Source of the DNA: Phymatolithon calcareum
Lineage: Eukaryota > Rhodophyta > Florideophyceae > Hapalidiales
Assembly (NCBI GenBank): GCA_977006965.1
Contig: OZ345371.1
Coordinates: 2,108,001 to 2,172,000 of the forward strand
DNA: 64,000 nt
Direction: 5' to 3'
Under the pieces are notes generated by a model that was given only the letters and a program-made list of their open reading frames with translations, made no database searches and was not told where the DNA came from. Positions 42,095-52,705 of the stretch are shown in pieces. The stretch's first letter is position 1. Every line of letters starts with the position of its first letter. The position numbers and the translations under genes were made by a program.

Positions 42095-42250
42095 AATTGT
42101 ATGTTTTTATTTTACAAGCCCTCAACGCCGGTATTCACCAACAACAGAGCAGCTTGGGTCTCAGTAACTACCCTGTGTAACAATTATGTTCCCAAATCAC
42201 AATTGCTGCACTCATCTCCATCATCTCCAACTCTAGTATCCATCACTTGC
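42095..42250 (-). mobile_element. LINE 3' end fragment
   Basis: TTTTTATTTTACAAGCCCTC-AACGCCGG matches TTTTTATTTTAGAAGCCCTC-AACGCCGG at about 43197-43224. Confidence 0.5.
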
Positions 42251-42339
42251 TACGTTCTTCTTCTTCGCAGTAAAAATTGCCGAGTAGGGCAAACCTCCGC
42301 AGTCGGAGGTCTTCTCGGCGCGCTCGCATAACTTCCGGG

Positions 42340-42670
42340 GGGCTAATAAAGGGAAGCCCTCTCGGGGGACAACTTCTGTGGGCTCTTAACATCAGGGAGT
42401 GTGCTCTTCAACGAGAGCTCGCTCGGGGGGACAGCTACAGGTAGGCGCTCTTCAACGAGTGCTCTTTCGGGGGGACAACTTCGGGAGGCTCTTCAACGAG
42501 GCCTCGCTCTCGCTCGCGGGGACAACTTGGAGGGTGGCGTTCGTCAACGGAGGCTCGCTCGGGGGGACAACTTCGGGGGGCCTTCAACGGAAACCCACTT
42601 GGGGGGACATCTTGCGCGGCTCCAAAAACGGAACCTCGCTCGGGGGGACAACTTCCGTGAGGACTATCGG
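42340..42670 (+). repeat. G-rich minisatellite, period about 40-50 bp
   Basis: At least seven degenerate units of the form CTCGCTCGGGGGGACAACTT - CGGGAGGCTCTTCAACGA. The conserved core is CGGGGGGACAACTT. Runs of six G recur once per unit. It lies upstream (5') of L-G on that element's strand and could be a tandem-repeat 5' UTR, but continuity with L-G is not shown. Confidence 0.8.
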
Positions 42671-43190
42671 CGCGGGTTCCGGTTTCCGCGTCGGCGACAA
42701 CTAGTCTTGCACCGGGTATGATATCGATGGTTTCATACATTCAGCACGTAGCACGATTTCTGATATTTCGCGTCGGTTCGCGGAATGTTTCGGGGTCAGC
42801 ACTCTTCACTTGGTCTTCAGCGGGGCAGCGTTCTTCATCGCGACAACCGATTTCGGCGGAGAAGCCGCCAAAATGCGCGCATTCGTCAAAGCATTCGTCG
42901 TGGTCAAAAATACCGGCGCGGGCTACCCGCCCGCGCCGGAAATCTTCAGTTTCGTGTCTCGTGGGCCGTTCGGTCCGGTTCAGGTTTCCGAATAGAGATT
43001 GTGATTTGTACGGAACTCCAGATTCATCACACGTGGCCGCTTTCCGGCTGCCACCGGATGTTCCGCCGCAACATGGCAAAAGGTATCGATCCATGTGGGG
43101 TCACCGGCGGTAGTTGTCTTGCAGAGGCGTGTATGCCATCATCGATGGTCTGCACGTAGTGTATGATCCCAAGAGGTAGGGAGGGAAATT
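42671..43190. other. Unassigned GC-rich stretch
   Basis: Overlapping ORFs on both strands with no recognised domain. Confidence 0.3.
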
Positions 43191-43194
43191 GCAG

Positions 43195-43790
43195 GTTTTT
43201 ATTTTAGAAGCCCTCAACGCCGGCGCACGCCGACACCAGAGCAGCTTCGCATTGCGCTGTAACCCTTCCAGAGAAGACTACGGCATATCGCCTCCATTAT
43301 CACACTGTCATCTCCTGTTGCATCTCGCTTTCTAGCTTCATTAATTTGTCCATCGCTTGTTTCACTTTCTCGCCTCTTCTATCATTCATCTGCGGTTGCG
43401 TTAGGTTGAGTTGAAGGGTTTCTAGCAGCATCGCTGCTAGTTTATCGTAGTTGTCGATATATGCCGAGGGATTTCGCGGAAGGAAGCGGCCGAAAAACCA
43501 TTTGACTGCCCAAAGTCTGTTTTTTCTCTACTTGATTTGGACTACGGGGTTTGGATTCTCGCTCATATCCACGGCGATTTTGCGTTTTTTTGGCCTTCTC
43601 CGTCTCGATCCATGCCCAATAGATTCGCAGTTTCTTATCGCTGTCGGTGACCTTTCCTTCCACGGCTCTCTTCGCTGGGACTTTCAACAGTTCGTACTCT
43701 TCGAGGTATCGAATAATCCTCTGTTCCTCTGCTAAGTCCTCATCCTTTCTCAAGAGGTAGATGATGGCAGGATTGAGGTGAGCAGATCTG
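43195..43790 (-). mobile_element. LINE-derived fragment with a short charged ORF
   Basis: The minus-strand frame 43753-43442 (103 codons) reads LAEEQRIIRYLEEYELLKVP... and is highly charged. The 3' end near 43197 reads GAGGGCTTCTAAAATAAAAA, as in the fragment at about 42.1 kb. Probably the 3' part of a LINE inserted beside L-A4. Confidence 0.4.
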
Positions 43791-44728
43791 ATAAGATTGG
43801 CATACCTCCGTACCGTCTCTGGCCTTGCTGCTCCGACAAAGGGTGTTCTTCGAAAAGGGTATTAAAATCTCCCAGAACCTCAATTTTAGTAACAGGGCCG
43901 CTTCTCACTCTTCCAAACTCAATTCTCCTAAAATCTCCATAGTTCGAATTTCTCTTCCCGTAAGGGCACGAGTAAGGCTTTTGAATTCATACTTAATTTC
44001 TTGGTCCATTTCCGTGGATCGCATTGATCGTTGCAGCACTACGAGCTCAACCAAATCACCGGTCCCGATGTATGTCGCTAAGATCGATTTTCTCCATTGT
44101 AGGGCTTTGTTGAAAATCACTCTCAGGCACCGCAGGCGCGTCGTTCTGTCCCTTTTATGTAGCACTCTTGGTAGCTTATTGGGCTTCTCTATGGGGATTT
44201 TTATTATCCGCCCTTCTTCAATCTCCGTCCAGCCTTTCACGATTTCCTCTAATCGGCGTTAAATCATCGAGATGGCATTGGACAAGCTGATACGACGAAA
44301 CTATAAATTTCATGTATCTCAATTGGGATTTCAGAAAAACAAAGGGACAGAGCTTGCCCTTCTCCACGCAGGAGCTCTCCGACAGCAAGGCCACAGCTAT
44401 GTCGCTATCTTGAACTTAAAGGCAGCATACGACTCGGTCCCAAGAGACACGCTCGCCAGAAGATTACGAAGGGTCCTTGACCCAAGTATATCGGAGATGA
44501 TTATGCCGTTCTTGGAAACGTCATATATCGAGAATGAAAACGGCGAATGGTTCACCATCGACAAGGGGGTGGCACAAGGCTCTCCCCTAAGCCCATGTCT
44601 CTACAATATTTTTATGGACACCTTTGCCATGGCGCTTGACTCAATCCCCGAAGATGTGTCGAAAGAGCCGTGCAAGCTCTTTGCAGATGATGTCAAGCTG
44701 ACAGCCACCTTTGCAAAGGGGCTTCAGA

Positions 44729-45083
44729 CAGGGATAGTACCAATATTATTGTTATTTATTGGGGCACATGATGCAATAGGAATTGAAATACCAATAATGC
44801 AAGGTTGAAGGCAATAGGAATTGCAATATCTTACCATTCTTCCAATATCAATTGCAATAACAGAATCTAATTCAGGTCCTCCTGCGCCATGTCTTCACTC
44901 GCGCATTCGGCGATCTTGCCAGCGCAGAGGAGGGCAAGGGTGTACCCTGATTTTCGATCATATGCCATTACTTTTTGCAATAACTATTGCAATAAGCACC
45001 TCTCAGGGCAATTAAGACTTTATTGCAATTTATTGCAATAAATTGCAGTAAAAAAAATAAAAATAATATTGGTACCAATCGTG
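44729..45083. mobile_element. hAT-like MITE, 355 bp
   Basis: Inverted ends CAGGGATAGTACCAATATTA and CACGATTGGTACCAATATTA (inverted right end), with an 8 bp near-TSD GCTTCAGA/ACTTCAGA at 44721-44728 and 45084-45091. The interior is rich in TTGCAAT/ATTGCAA motifs. There is no transposase. Confidence 0.7.
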
Positions 45084-45324
45084 ACTTCAGATAATTCTTT
45101 CTTTCTTTCTTTATTGCGGAAAGATCGCTCACACTTATGGTAAGCGTCTAGAGCTGTTTTGCAACAGCATCTCATTGTTCAGAAATTTGAGTACGGCTAG
45201 GGGTCTCTCACGGCATACCTCTTCTACAGTCTTTTTTCCCACTCGGCCAATATATTTTCGCCTTGAGGCGGAACGTCTACAACATCGTAGGATTAGGTGT
45301 TCGGTAGTTTCCTTGGAACCAGAA

Positions 45325-45588
45325 TTATGTTTCAGGCTGTGGACAAGTAAGGACTACCCGCAAATTGAAATTACAGCGTGCCACAGGACAGGGGAGTAAC
45401 TTTCCCCCTCGAGGTCCCGAAGGAGACCAGAGGTGGGTTTTTGTAGTCCACTGAGTCGTGTTACACCAACAAGAAAAGAAAACCCCTTCAGAACAGAATC
45501 TAGCCAAAACCCCTTGGCCTTAGGAAAGTTACCCCGAGCGTCAGCAGATGCGTTGGTAACTTTTAAATAAAAATCTACCTTTCTTCTT
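45325..45588 (+). mobile_element. L-B7: 264 bp LINE 3' end inside L-C1
   Basis: A perfect 13 bp TSD CTTGGAACCAGAA lies at 45312-45324 and 45589-45601. It carries the hairpin GGTCCCGAAGGAGACC (about 45413-45428) and the standard L-B terminus. It interrupts the coding end of L-C1, which rejoins as a CKAC-containing segment when L-B7 is removed. Confidence 0.9.
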
Positions 45589-45589
45589 C

Positions 45590-46551
45590 TTGGAACCAGA
45601 AATACAGGCCTTGCACACTGGATCGTACGGAATTACTTCCATATTGCATCCGTGGTGAAAAGTGGCAACCACTGGGGTGCAGTCTCCAATCAGCTGGTGC
45701 AGCATCACCTCTGCTCGTCTATGCGATATGGGAAGGTCTTCTGTAAGAGTTGGAACGACGACTGGATCGAATTTGGAAGGCGGCCTGATGATGGATCTTG
45801 CTGCTTCGAGTGTCAGAGGAACTTTCTAGTGGTCCAGAAGGTTAGATTCGTAGATACCCTTTCGAGCTAATTCGTCGGCAGCGTCATTACTTGGAATTCC
45901 ACAGTGGCTAGGAATCCAAATGCCTTCGACAAAGATACCCTTGGACATCAGCTGCTCCGTAAGGCCCCAAAGTTTCCGTATCATCTCCCCGTATCCCCTC
46001 GGTTCACCGTCAATGTCATCGATAGCGCTCCTACTGTCAGTGAACCACCGTATAGTGCTTCCAGGTGCGAATGGGATCTTCAACACTTCTTGGAACGCAT
46101 GGGCAGCGGCAAAGACCTCGGCGTCATATGAAGATCCAACAGCTCCTGCCGTCAGCGCCAATTCCTTCACCATTTCGTGTCCGTTCATCAGCAAAATCCC
46201 TGCGTCGCAGACATTAGCAGGTATGGTTCTATACATGTCTAGCATATCGCCATCCTCATCACAAAGAACCACATGCTGTTTGGAAACGATTGGAGTGGAG
46301 GCATACGCATGTTTGTCACCGTCGTCGTAGAAAAGGAGAATATCCGGTGGTTTCCCGTGTCGAGTCGAAAACTTCGCCACCGCCAAGCTGTCTTGATGGT
46401 GCAATACGTCGAATTTCTTCAGCGTCGCGGTGTACCAGCCTTCATCCCAGTTCACCGAGACTCGTTCGTCATTTTGAAAATCGCGGATGAACTCGGTGGG
46501 TATTTCTCCAACGCTGCCATCTGTCCATAGTTCAATGGCCGCTGGTTGCAT
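45590..46551 (-). pseudogene. L-C1 RNase H domain and C-terminus
   Basis: RNase H blocks in order: ELWTDGSV (first Asp), SYDAEVFAAAHAF (Glu), WFTDSRSAIDDI (Asp), and IPSHCGIPSNDAADELA (His, with the last Asp). All four catalytic acidic positions of the family are present. After the stop at 45826 the C-terminal zinc-like part (CKAC, HLILRC) continues beyond L-B7. The domain is in the same frame as the upstream RT, separated by a stop at 46600. Confidence 0.85.
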
Positions 46552-46599
46552 GACTTCCCGCTCGAGTATCAGAGCCTCTGCGGCAAGTTTCTTTTCCTT

Positions 46600-48576
46600 T
46601 TACCCATCCTTTGCTGACACAAGGGTAAGAAAACTGCAATACTTGTTCTTCGAACGGTCCTTCCCAATTGGTGGATGGAATACATCTCGCGGGACCGCAA
46701 GAATTCCCTTTTCAGCGAGCTGTTGGGTACTAGTCTCGCGCCATGATCGCACTTGACTCTTCGGTTTCGCCACACGAGTGTTCATTGCACCTGTAACTGG
46801 GGTGTCCGGCGACAATCTTATCGCTTTTACCATCACCATGGTAGCCTCCAGTTCTCCAAAATCATGCAGTGCCTTCATGCCAGTAAGCAGCCGAAGTTTC
46901 GAAATCTTTGTGGCTTTCAAGCAACCGGTGGAGACTCGAGCGGCTTCGTTTCTCGAAACTTCCACTTGCTTGATGTGGTTGTCAGCCCCGTGTACCGCGT
47001 AGGCCGAGGCTCCGTATAGCGCTACTGGTTCACAGTAGCTTTTTCGGAATGACTCCATCGCATGTGACTCAGCTCCCCAAGTAGTTCCACTGAGAGCGCG
47101 CATGAACCGAGTCTTTGATTTGAGCTTTCTTCCGGTTTTCGAGCAGTGTTTCTTGAAGCTGAGTCGCTGGTCAAAATGGACTCCAAGAAATTTGTAGTCC
47201 GCCACCGCCTCGATAACTGCTCCCGAGATGCTGATCATTCCGCCGATCCGATGCATCGGAGGCTTGCCACCTCGGGCGAATCCTAGGACTTTGCACTTGC
47301 GAGCATTGACTGTTATGCGCAATCCTTTGCAATGCTGTGCCATAATATGAGCAGCTTAGTTGAGTTTGTCAATGACGTCATCCCAGTTTTTTCAGACTGC
47401 GTGGAAACTGGTGTCATCAGCAAAGCTGAATTGAACCAGACCGTCAAGATTGACATCCAAGTCAGAAATATACAAGTTCCAAAGAACTGGGGATAGCGAG
47501 CTTCCTTGGGGAAGGCCGCAACCAAGAACTCGAGATTTAGAAGTAGCATTGTTCCTCAACCCTCTAGCTCTCCTGTCCGATAGATAGGAATGAAGCCAGC
47601 AGAGTAAATTTGGGTCACACTGGAGGTCCGACAGTTTTGCGAGTAGCTTAGTAATTACCACTCGATCGTATGCGGCGCTGAAATCTATAAACAGGGCTGC
47701 GCATTTTTGATGCCGCGCAAAGGCGTCAGCGGTACGTTGTGCCATTGCCGCTATGTGTTCCTGCGTACCGCGATGTCGTCGGAATCCAGCTTGACTCGAC
47801 GGTAGCTTCGACTCTGTCCACGCCAAGAATCTTAATCCGACCAGTCGCTCCGCGACTCGATTAATGACAGAGGAAAGAGATATCGGTCGTAGAGGTGCTG
47901 GGTTGTTAGGCTTTGGGATGCCAATCAGGAGAGCCTCTCTCCAGGCGGCAGAGACACAACCCTCGCAGCAGCTCCAGTTCACAAGATCGAGGAGATGCTG
48001 AGTTGCCGTGGGAGATAAGTTGCGGAGAAATGAAATCTCCACACCATCAGGACCCGTCGCTGTTCGAGTTGGCATGGCCCTAATTGTAGCAGTGAGATCA
48101 GGCATGGAAAACTCAATTGTTCTGGACCGTTTCCAGTGCGCTTGGCGAACCGCGCTGATGTATTCCATTTTCAGACGAAGGTCCTCATTCTTGTTCCGAT
48201 TCCGATTGAGCAGCGAGAGAGCGGTCTGATTTGAGACAGTCCGAGACAATTGTTGCTCCAGTCCGGTGCTTACCTTCGATGGCCGCCAGGAGCCGCCATC
48301 CTTTCTTGTCGGCATTGAGTGTGGAAACGTGATCCTTCCAACACTCTCGTTTTGCTGCCGCAATGACAATATCAGTCTTCTTCCGAACCTCAGCCGGTAC
48401 GGAAAATGCCTCCGCTGTCGGGTTGCGAGCGTACTCTTCTGCTGCTTCCTTCCGTTCCTTAGCTGCTGTAGCAGCTGCGACATTCCACCATATTTTTCCT
48501 TGCAGGTTTCCGCGCGGGATCGCATGCCGTGCGCCAGCAATAATGGCCTGAACAAAACGACGGTTCCCTTCGTCAA
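46600..48576 (-). pseudogene. L-C1 reverse transcriptase
   Basis: RT blocks: TGPDGVEISFLRNL, NPAPLRPISLSSVINRVAER, QAGFRRHRGTQEHI, LFIDFSAAYDRVV, GLPQGSSLSPVLWNLYI and FSFADDTSFHAV, with the FADD active site intact. Two in-frame stops (TGA just after FHAV, near 47390, and TAA near 47355) interrupt one continuous frame that otherwise runs into the thumb region (GLRITVNARKCKVLGF, ...YKFLGVHFDQRLSFKKH) up to 46600. Apart from point nonsense mutations the gene is well preserved, which suggests fairly recent loss. Confidence 0.85.
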
Positions 48577-48579
48577 CTG

Positions 48580-49529
48580 TCAATGCCGCGTCGGTGTGAG
48601 TTTGCAATACCTCGTCAACAGTGGCCGCGAATGCGGCCCAGTCCCCTTTTTCAGAGACCAGCGAGCACGACCAAATCGTTTACGCGACTGTGTTAAAGGT
48701 TCGACGGTAGTCAACCAAGGCAGGTGGTCACTGAACGTAGCGGGCAGAACCCTCCATTGGCATTCCATAGCAAACTCTGCTGGGCAAGCCGCGATGTCAA
48801 CTGCGGATGGTCCAGTCGGTGTGAATAGTGTTGGAGTCCCGTCATTTAGGACGATTCGACCTGTGGTTTCCAAGTACTCCTCCAACTGTTTCGATGATGC
48901 AGGATCGTACCGATCTACATCCCAAGGTCAGTGGATGTTGCAGTCACCGAAGATGAATGCGTCTCGCAGCATCGATTTCCAATCAAATCGCGTACCGCAG
49001 TCTGGTGAAACGTAGAAGTACGATATTGAAATGGGCCGTTTTCCAGAATCTATCACCCGTACCTCCAGTTTCGCCACTTCTGCCTTATAGCCCAGCTTCG
49101 TGCCTCGATTTGCTACCGGTAGCCCAAGGCGCGCATAGGTAATTACGCCGCCACGACGCGCAGTTACTTCCTTCCTGTCTGCTCGATTGACCGCCCGAAT
49201 CCGGAGATTCGCGGTGCATCGTCGCCATGGCGAAGCCAAGTTTCAGAGCGGAGCAAGACGTCCGCTCTAGAGTCTCTTGCCAGCTTGGAAATCTGGGCAG
49301 CGCGCCCTTGTTTCCTTATTAACCGGCAATGGAGTTGGGGTATGCGCAACGGTCCTGGGTTCGTCTCAACATCTCCACCGCGGAGGAGGGTAATGACGCT
49401 TGACGGTGACCTCTTTTCTTTTTGGCGGGAAGATGCCAATGTATGAGAAATCCAAACTGGATTCAAAATTTCCGAACAAAGTTCCGATGTGAGTTCCATT
49501 TTGTCCATGAGGTTCTTATTGAATCTCAT
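48580..49529 (-). pseudogene. L-C1 2A-like leader and AP endonuclease
   Basis: The frame 49655-49164 includes LLRGGDVETNPGP (2A-like, G codon 49376 to P codon 49350), immediately followed by the endonuclease start (RAAQISKLARDSRADVLL, SETWL). A frameshift near 49190-49240 moves to 49239-48928 (RRGGVITYARLG) and on to FIFGDCNIHW and then GPSAVDIAAC and TFSDHLPWL at 48885-48700. GDxN, the SAxD-like block and SDH are APE-fold catalytic motifs. A 2A-like sequence before the endonuclease is known in several APE-type LINEs, where it separates the translated products. Confidence 0.8.
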
Positions 49530-50836
49530 GGTCCTGCCGCACTGCGTGGAAGCGGAACCCGTGCGACATGGACCTGGCGTCGAAATGGGCAGAAAAGAAT
49601 GAAATGAAGTGGAATACGACAAAAAGTGCCATCCTATGGACAAGGGCCACGGCACGACTGCAATTCCAACTGTCGGGAAGGAAGCTGACGAAACAACGGG
49701 AAGTGAAATACCTTCGTGTTACGATAACCGAGGAAGGGATATCAGATTCCAAACTTGTCGAAAGAATCAAGAACTCCAAAAAGGTTCTTGGAACGCTGAG
49801 GCGCCTTGGGGTCTTCACGAACGGAGTGCACCCGTCGAGATCAATCAGGTTGTACAAGTCTCTTGTGCAGTCGAGGTGGGAGTATGCAGTACATCTGGCA
49901 CCATGGACACCCAAAGCAGAGCTTGAGATCAAGAAGGTGGAGTCGATGTTCTTCGGCCAAATATTTGGGAAACCGGGCAGAAGGAGTGCGGAAAGAAGCA
50001 GAGCGATGTGCCGTATTGTGAAGCTGAAGGACAGAAGGGACATACTCGCAAGATTCAAATCTTGAGTCAAAACCGACACATCCGAAGTAGATTTAAAACG
50101 CAAATCTGGACGTAACCCACGCCAAAGTAAACCCTCACCTCTTGAGAGCGGCGTATGAAACTACGCCTCGCACAAACATCCTGGAAGCTGCCACGAAAGT
50201 GGAAAAAGGCAAAAAACGCCTCATCCCGAGTATCAAGACCACACTGCCACCACACTTGTGCTTCAAGTCAAGGAGGTACAGGGCCCTGGCCATTAAATGG
50301 GCATTTGGAATGTTCCTCAGGCCTATCAAAAGACAAGCTATCATATGAAGAAAGTGCTTTTACAACGAGGGCACTAGACGAAATCCTTGCTATGTATCAG
50401 ACGGCCAAGGCTGATCTCGAAACCTGAAACCCGCGACTCAAGACAGTAGAATATTTTTCCCCTTAGAGGCTCTAAGCCAGAGGTGGGTTTTGGTATTTCC
50501 TCCAGATGGTGTCGAAATCGACCACGCAAACATGTAAGAACGATAGACCCTGTTTGTGGCCCAATGGCCTTCGAAAAGTTGCCCTAAGCGTCTGCAGATG
50601 CGTTGGTAACTTTTAAATAAAAAACTTATACTTCTTCTTCTAATCGGCGTTTTTTGGACACTTTGCGTATTCCGATTGTATTAGCGCTCTTTTAAGGTCC
50701 TCCTCTTCTCTCAGATACACGATATTTTTTGATGCGTTTGCCAAATCCTCTTCTCTTCCTCCATATTCTGCTGCCTCTTCCATATACTTCTTCCGTCTAA
50801 CAAGGCTCAAAGCGAACCTTTCAGCCTGGTGTTGTC

Positions 50837-51183
50837 TGATGGACTGATTCAATTCTTTGTGTATCAGCGTTGACACTTGTGTTGTGTCTTGGTATTCTTT
50901 GTGAGGCAAAACTCTTCACCTAATGGTGTTTCTTTTGCTTGCCCGCCTCCTTTTTTCTTCAGAGGTTAGGCTCCTTTTTATACTAAACCTATTGAATCAT
51001 CTATGTGGATAGTTTCCACGTAATTCTATCATTATTGAGTGTTCAAGTTGAATTAACCATACATGGGTTAATCATGTAGCCCATCAACTCTCGATTTAAG
51101 TCTACTTGCAATATTTCGTGTCGATCCAGTTTTGACACTTAAGATGAGTAATTTCTCAATTATTTGAAGGACCAACTCCAACA
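50837..51183 (-). repeat. Copia 3' LTR
   Basis: 347 bp, matching 55267-55613 except at about eight sites (for example GACACTTGTGTTG against GACGCTTGTATTG). A purine-rich CCAAGGAGGAG (minus strand, 51184-51194) directly precedes it and is the likely polypurine tract. Confidence 0.9.
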
Positions 51184-51305
51184 CTCCTCCTTGGGGCTTC
51201 AGAGTTGAATATACTGAGCTCGAGCACCAATTAATTCTCTGAACTTCTCGAAATTGATTCTGTCGAGAGGTTTTGTAAAACCGTCAGCCATGTTGTGTGC
51301 CGAAG

Positions 51306-52700
51306 CTATGTATTTAGACTGAACGGCTCCCGCTGCACAAATTCAAGAATGTAGTGATATCTTGTGTCTATATGCTTCGCTTTGCGCATATTTGCGGTAG
51401 ATGTTGCCCATGCTTGTGCTGCTTGATTGTCAACATTCATCCGAGTTGGCTCAACCGATCCTTGATGACTTTCGGCTAAAATAAACGAAGCCAATTGCTT
51501 TCTTGTCGCATTCGGACATGGCGATATATTCCGCCTCCGCAGTAGAGAGTGCGGTACTTTTTTGCTTCTTACTGTACCATTCAATGTGACACTTATTAAT
51601 AGAGGCAGTGAAACCAGAGCGGGACTTTCTGTCTTCCTTGTTCCCAGCAAAGTCCGCATCAACTGATACCTCAAGCACAAGTGGGTTCGTTTGATCTTTG
51701 TAATACGTTAGCTCGTATAGTACAAGTTTTGCCGAGTTAAGCAAAAACGGTGTAGGGCGCTCAACATATTGGGATAGTATTCCAGCCGACGTTGCTATGT
51801 CAGGGCGTGTCCTTATTGCCAAGAATAGAAGTGACCCAATGATGCTTCTGTACTGAGCATTGTTGATAATCTTTTGCGTTTTGTTCGCGTCCAGCTCGTC
51901 ATAGAAGTTTGAGGTCAGAGGAGTATGTACGATTTTCGCATCTTCCATGTTATGCTCCTTCAAAACTTCATCAATAAATGCCGTCTGGGAAAACTTGCAT
52001 TTTTCATGCTCAAGTTTGATGTGTACTCCAAGGTACCAGGATACATCTCCTAGATCTGTACCTTCAAAAGCAGATAAGAATTCCTCGGAAGCGTCATTTA
52101 GGGCCTTCTTGCCATTTGAAACAAATATAAGGTCATCCACGTACACGAGGACAATCACCAAAGTCTTTCCTTTAGGTGAATTTCCTTCTCGGATGAAAAC
52201 CGCCTGATCGCTTGAGAGTTGCTTGTACCCGTTTTTTAAAAATGTTTCACGAAGTTTCTTCCACCATGCCAATGGAGCTTGGTGAAGCCCATACAATGCG
52301 TTTTGTAGCTCGTAGAAATGGCTTTGTCTCATGTGTTTGGGTAAATTTGTGGGGTATTTGACATGTAAATCTCGGTCTATATCGCCGTTAAGGAATGCGG
52401 TTCTCACATCCACGTGTTTTGCATGCCAACCATTGTGTAATACAATAGCCATTACTGTTCTCACAAGAGCGAAATTCACCACTGGTGAGTATACGTCATC
52501 ACAGTCGACGCCAAACTTTTTGTAGATGGCCTCCCACCACTATGCGAGCCTTGAAACGGACTGGATTTCCATTTTCATCTCTCTTGATTTTCAAGATTAT
52601 TTGTGTGGGAAGTGATTTGATGTTAGATATTTTCTCAACAGGCTTCCACGTTTTTTTCTCGGATAAACTGTCGAGTTCTTCTTGTATGGCCCCAAGCCAA
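51306..52700 (-). pseudogene. Copia reverse transcriptase and RNase H
   Basis: The frame 52482-51451 has HVDVRTAFLNGDIDRDL, NALYGLHQAPLAWW, LVYVDDLIFVS (YVDD catalytic motif) and SWYLGVHI. It continues into the RNase H with VDADFAGNKEDRKSRSGF and ALSTAEAEYIAMSECD. These are the classical Copia RT/RH motifs. RT itself is intact. A frameshift near 51480 separates the RNase H end (VDNQAAQAWATS...KHIDTRYHYI, 51450-51306). Confidence 0.9.
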
Positions 52701-52705
52701 AGCTT

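Larger units (their letters stand above)
45092..49560 (-). mobile_element. L-C1: APE-RT-RNase H LINE with a 2A-like motif
   Basis: Minus-strand order: N-terminal ORF with 2A-like GDVETNPGP (49376-49350), AP endonuclease (to 48580), RT (48576-46600), RNase H (46551-45826), Cys-containing C-terminus, then a CAATAAAGAAAGAAAGAAAG tail at about 45118-45094. It sits inside L-B8 and is itself split by L-B7 (45325-45588). No TSD is obvious. Stops and frameshifts inactivate it. Confidence 0.85.
44272..50427 (+). pseudogene. L-B8 reverse transcriptase, interrupted
   Basis: The first part (44272-44728) has FHVSQLGFQKNKG, LNLKAAYDSVPRDTL, DKGVAQGSPLSPCLYN and KLFADDVKLTATFAKGLQ with an intact FADD. The 4.8 kb insertion falls directly after KGLQ. 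The second part resumes at about 49568 with DLASKWAEKNEMKWNTTKSA, exactly where relatives read KGLQKLLDKATKGAAENSMKWNT. It continues through the thumb (YLRVTITEEGISDSKLV) to a stop at about 50063. A further frame to 50427 holds RRYRALAIKWAFGMF, the C-terminal motif of other LINEs here. The 5' domains are missing (5' truncation). Confidence 0.85.
44261..50638 (+). mobile_element. L-B8: longest L-B LINE copy, split by L-C1
   Basis: A perfect 13 bp TSD TCTAATCGGCGTT lies at 44248-44260 and 50639-50651. Its own sequence is 44261-44728 plus about 49560-50638. It encodes RT and ends with the L-B hairpin (about 50460), GCAGATGCGTTGGTAACTTT and a (TTC)n tail. This copy ties the short L-B tails elsewhere in the window to an RT-bearing element. 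Confidence 0.85.

Noticed and set aside
42340-42670. CRISPR-like array
   Set aside because: The units are degenerate along their whole length with no constant-repeat and variable-spacer pattern, and the context is eukaryotic.
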